This document shows, in pieces, positions 6,250-6,631 of a stretch of 6,631 nt of DNA. The translations under genes were made by a program, and so were the position numbers. Where the stretch lies: NCBI RefSeq assembly GCF_001039265.1, contig NZ_LFEK01000080.1:1106-7736 (forward strand), written 5' to 3'. Source of the stretch: Synechococcus sp. GFB01 (GTDB lineage: Bacteria; Cyanobacteriota; Cyanobacteriia; PCC-6307; Cyanobiaceae). The notes below the pieces were generated by a model. The model was not told the DNA's origin. It searched no databases and saw nothing but the letters and a program-made list of their open reading frames with translations. The stretch's first letter is position 1. Every line of letters begins with the position of its first letter.

Positions 6250-6295
6250 CACTGCACGGCGGATAGCCTGAAGGTTAGGTGCTGCCTGCCGCCAG
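6250..6295. promoter_or_regulatory. Short divergent gap between ndhO and the epimerase-like gene
   Basis: These 46 bases separate two divergent starts and must hold at least leader sequence for both. I see no confident -10/-35 boxes and no Shine-Dalgarno site for either gene, so the promoters may overlap neighbouring coding sequence or the mRNAs may be nearly leaderless. Confidence 0.35.
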
Positions 6296-6631
6296 ATGCG
6301 CTTGCTGTTGCTGGGCTGCTCGGGCTTCGTGGGACGTGAGCTGGTGCCCTATCTGCTCGAGCTGGGCCATGAGCTCACCCTCGTCAGCCGGCGGCAGCAG
6401 CCCTTCCCCCAGCTCACCGGTGAGCGCTTCAGCAGCCTGCAGCTCGATCCGGCCGACCCGGCCAGCTGGCAGCACGACCGGCTCGATGCCGCCCTTGCCC
6501 GCGCCGAAGGGGTGGTGAACCTGGCCGGTGAGCCGATCGCCGATCAGCGCTGGACTGCGGCCCACCGCCAACGGCTGTTCGACAGCCGCGTGCGTACCAC
6601 GGAGTTGCTCGTGGCAGCCATGACCAGGTTG
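6296..6631 (+). CDS. NAD(P)-binding epimerase-like protein, TIGR01777 family (partial)
   Basis: The first 112 codons are present and the gene runs off the window. It begins with MRLLLLGCSGFVGRELVPYL, a Rossmann-fold dinucleotide site of the extended short-chain dehydrogenase type (Gly7, Gly10 and Gly13 of G-x-x-G-x-x-G), with VSRR after the second strand. The later VVNLAGEPIADQRWTAAHRQRLFDSRVRTTELLVAAM is the hallmark block of the TIGR01777 epimerase group, which includes YfcH. The reaction and substrate of this group are unknown, and some plant and cyanobacterial members are linked to cell division or plastids, so no substrate is given. ATG at 6296 puts the glycine motif where the family has it; no ribosome binding site is visible. 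It is divergent from ndhO. Confidence 0.88.
   Translation, partial: MRLLLLGCSGFVGRELVPYLLELGHELTLVSRRQQPFPQLTGERFSSLQLDPADPASWQHDRLDAALARAEGVVNLAGEPIADQRWTAAHRQRLFDSRVRTTELLVAAMTRL

Overview
The window is chromosomal DNA from a GC-rich cyanobacterium, most likely a picocyanobacterium of the Synechococcus/Cyanobium group. The evidence is photosystem II D2 (psbD), photosystem I assembly factor Ycf4, NDH-1 subunit O (ndhO), an SLH-type cyanobacterial porin, and gene pairings typical of that group (recalled, not searched). It looks like core genome: I see no mobile element, CRISPR array, tRNA or rRNA.

Layout, left to right. (1) 1-79: tail of a probable alpha/beta hydrolase, then ilvN (157-687, +), the regulatory subunit of acetolactate synthase. 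(2) 700-2005, minus strand: ycf4 followed 16 bases later by a cyclophilin-type lipoprotein, probably one operon, converging on ilvN across a small hairpin. (3) 2006-2207: divergent control region between ycf4 and psbD. (4) 2208-3262, +: a stand-alone psbD without psbC behind it, closed by a strong terminator. As given, its reading frame breaks after Ala294, and the normal D2 C-terminus continues one frame over. (5) 3263-3703: a 441-base gap that is not empty. It holds a possible 17-codon reading frame behind a very strong ribosome binding site, then two hairpins, the second a 16-pair terminator-like stem. (6) 3704-5161, +: SLH/OprB-type porin, followed by three hairpins, the last an intrinsic terminator. 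(7) 5334-6007, +: a J-domain protein, also broken by a one-base frame change and lacking a normal start codon. (8) ndhO (6010-6249, -), tail to tail with the J-domain gene and head to head with an NAD-dependent epimerase-like gene (6296 to the window end, +).

The genes mostly serve photosynthesis: PSII core (psbD), PSI assembly (ycf4), cyclic electron flow (ndhO) and nutrient entry through the outer membrane (porin). The rest is housekeeping (ilvN) and protein folding (cyclophilin, J-domain).

The most interesting signal is in the porin mRNA. Its ribosome binding site lies in GTGTGAGGA, the exact complement of UCCUCACAC from the core of the cyanobacterial small RNA Yfr1, whose family is known to target porin mRNAs. 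The same mRNA also shows CCTCACAC, complementary to its own ribosome binding site, in the loop of a hairpin after its stop codon. The two frame breaks are more likely sequence errors than real inactivation, because the coding signal is intact on both sides.
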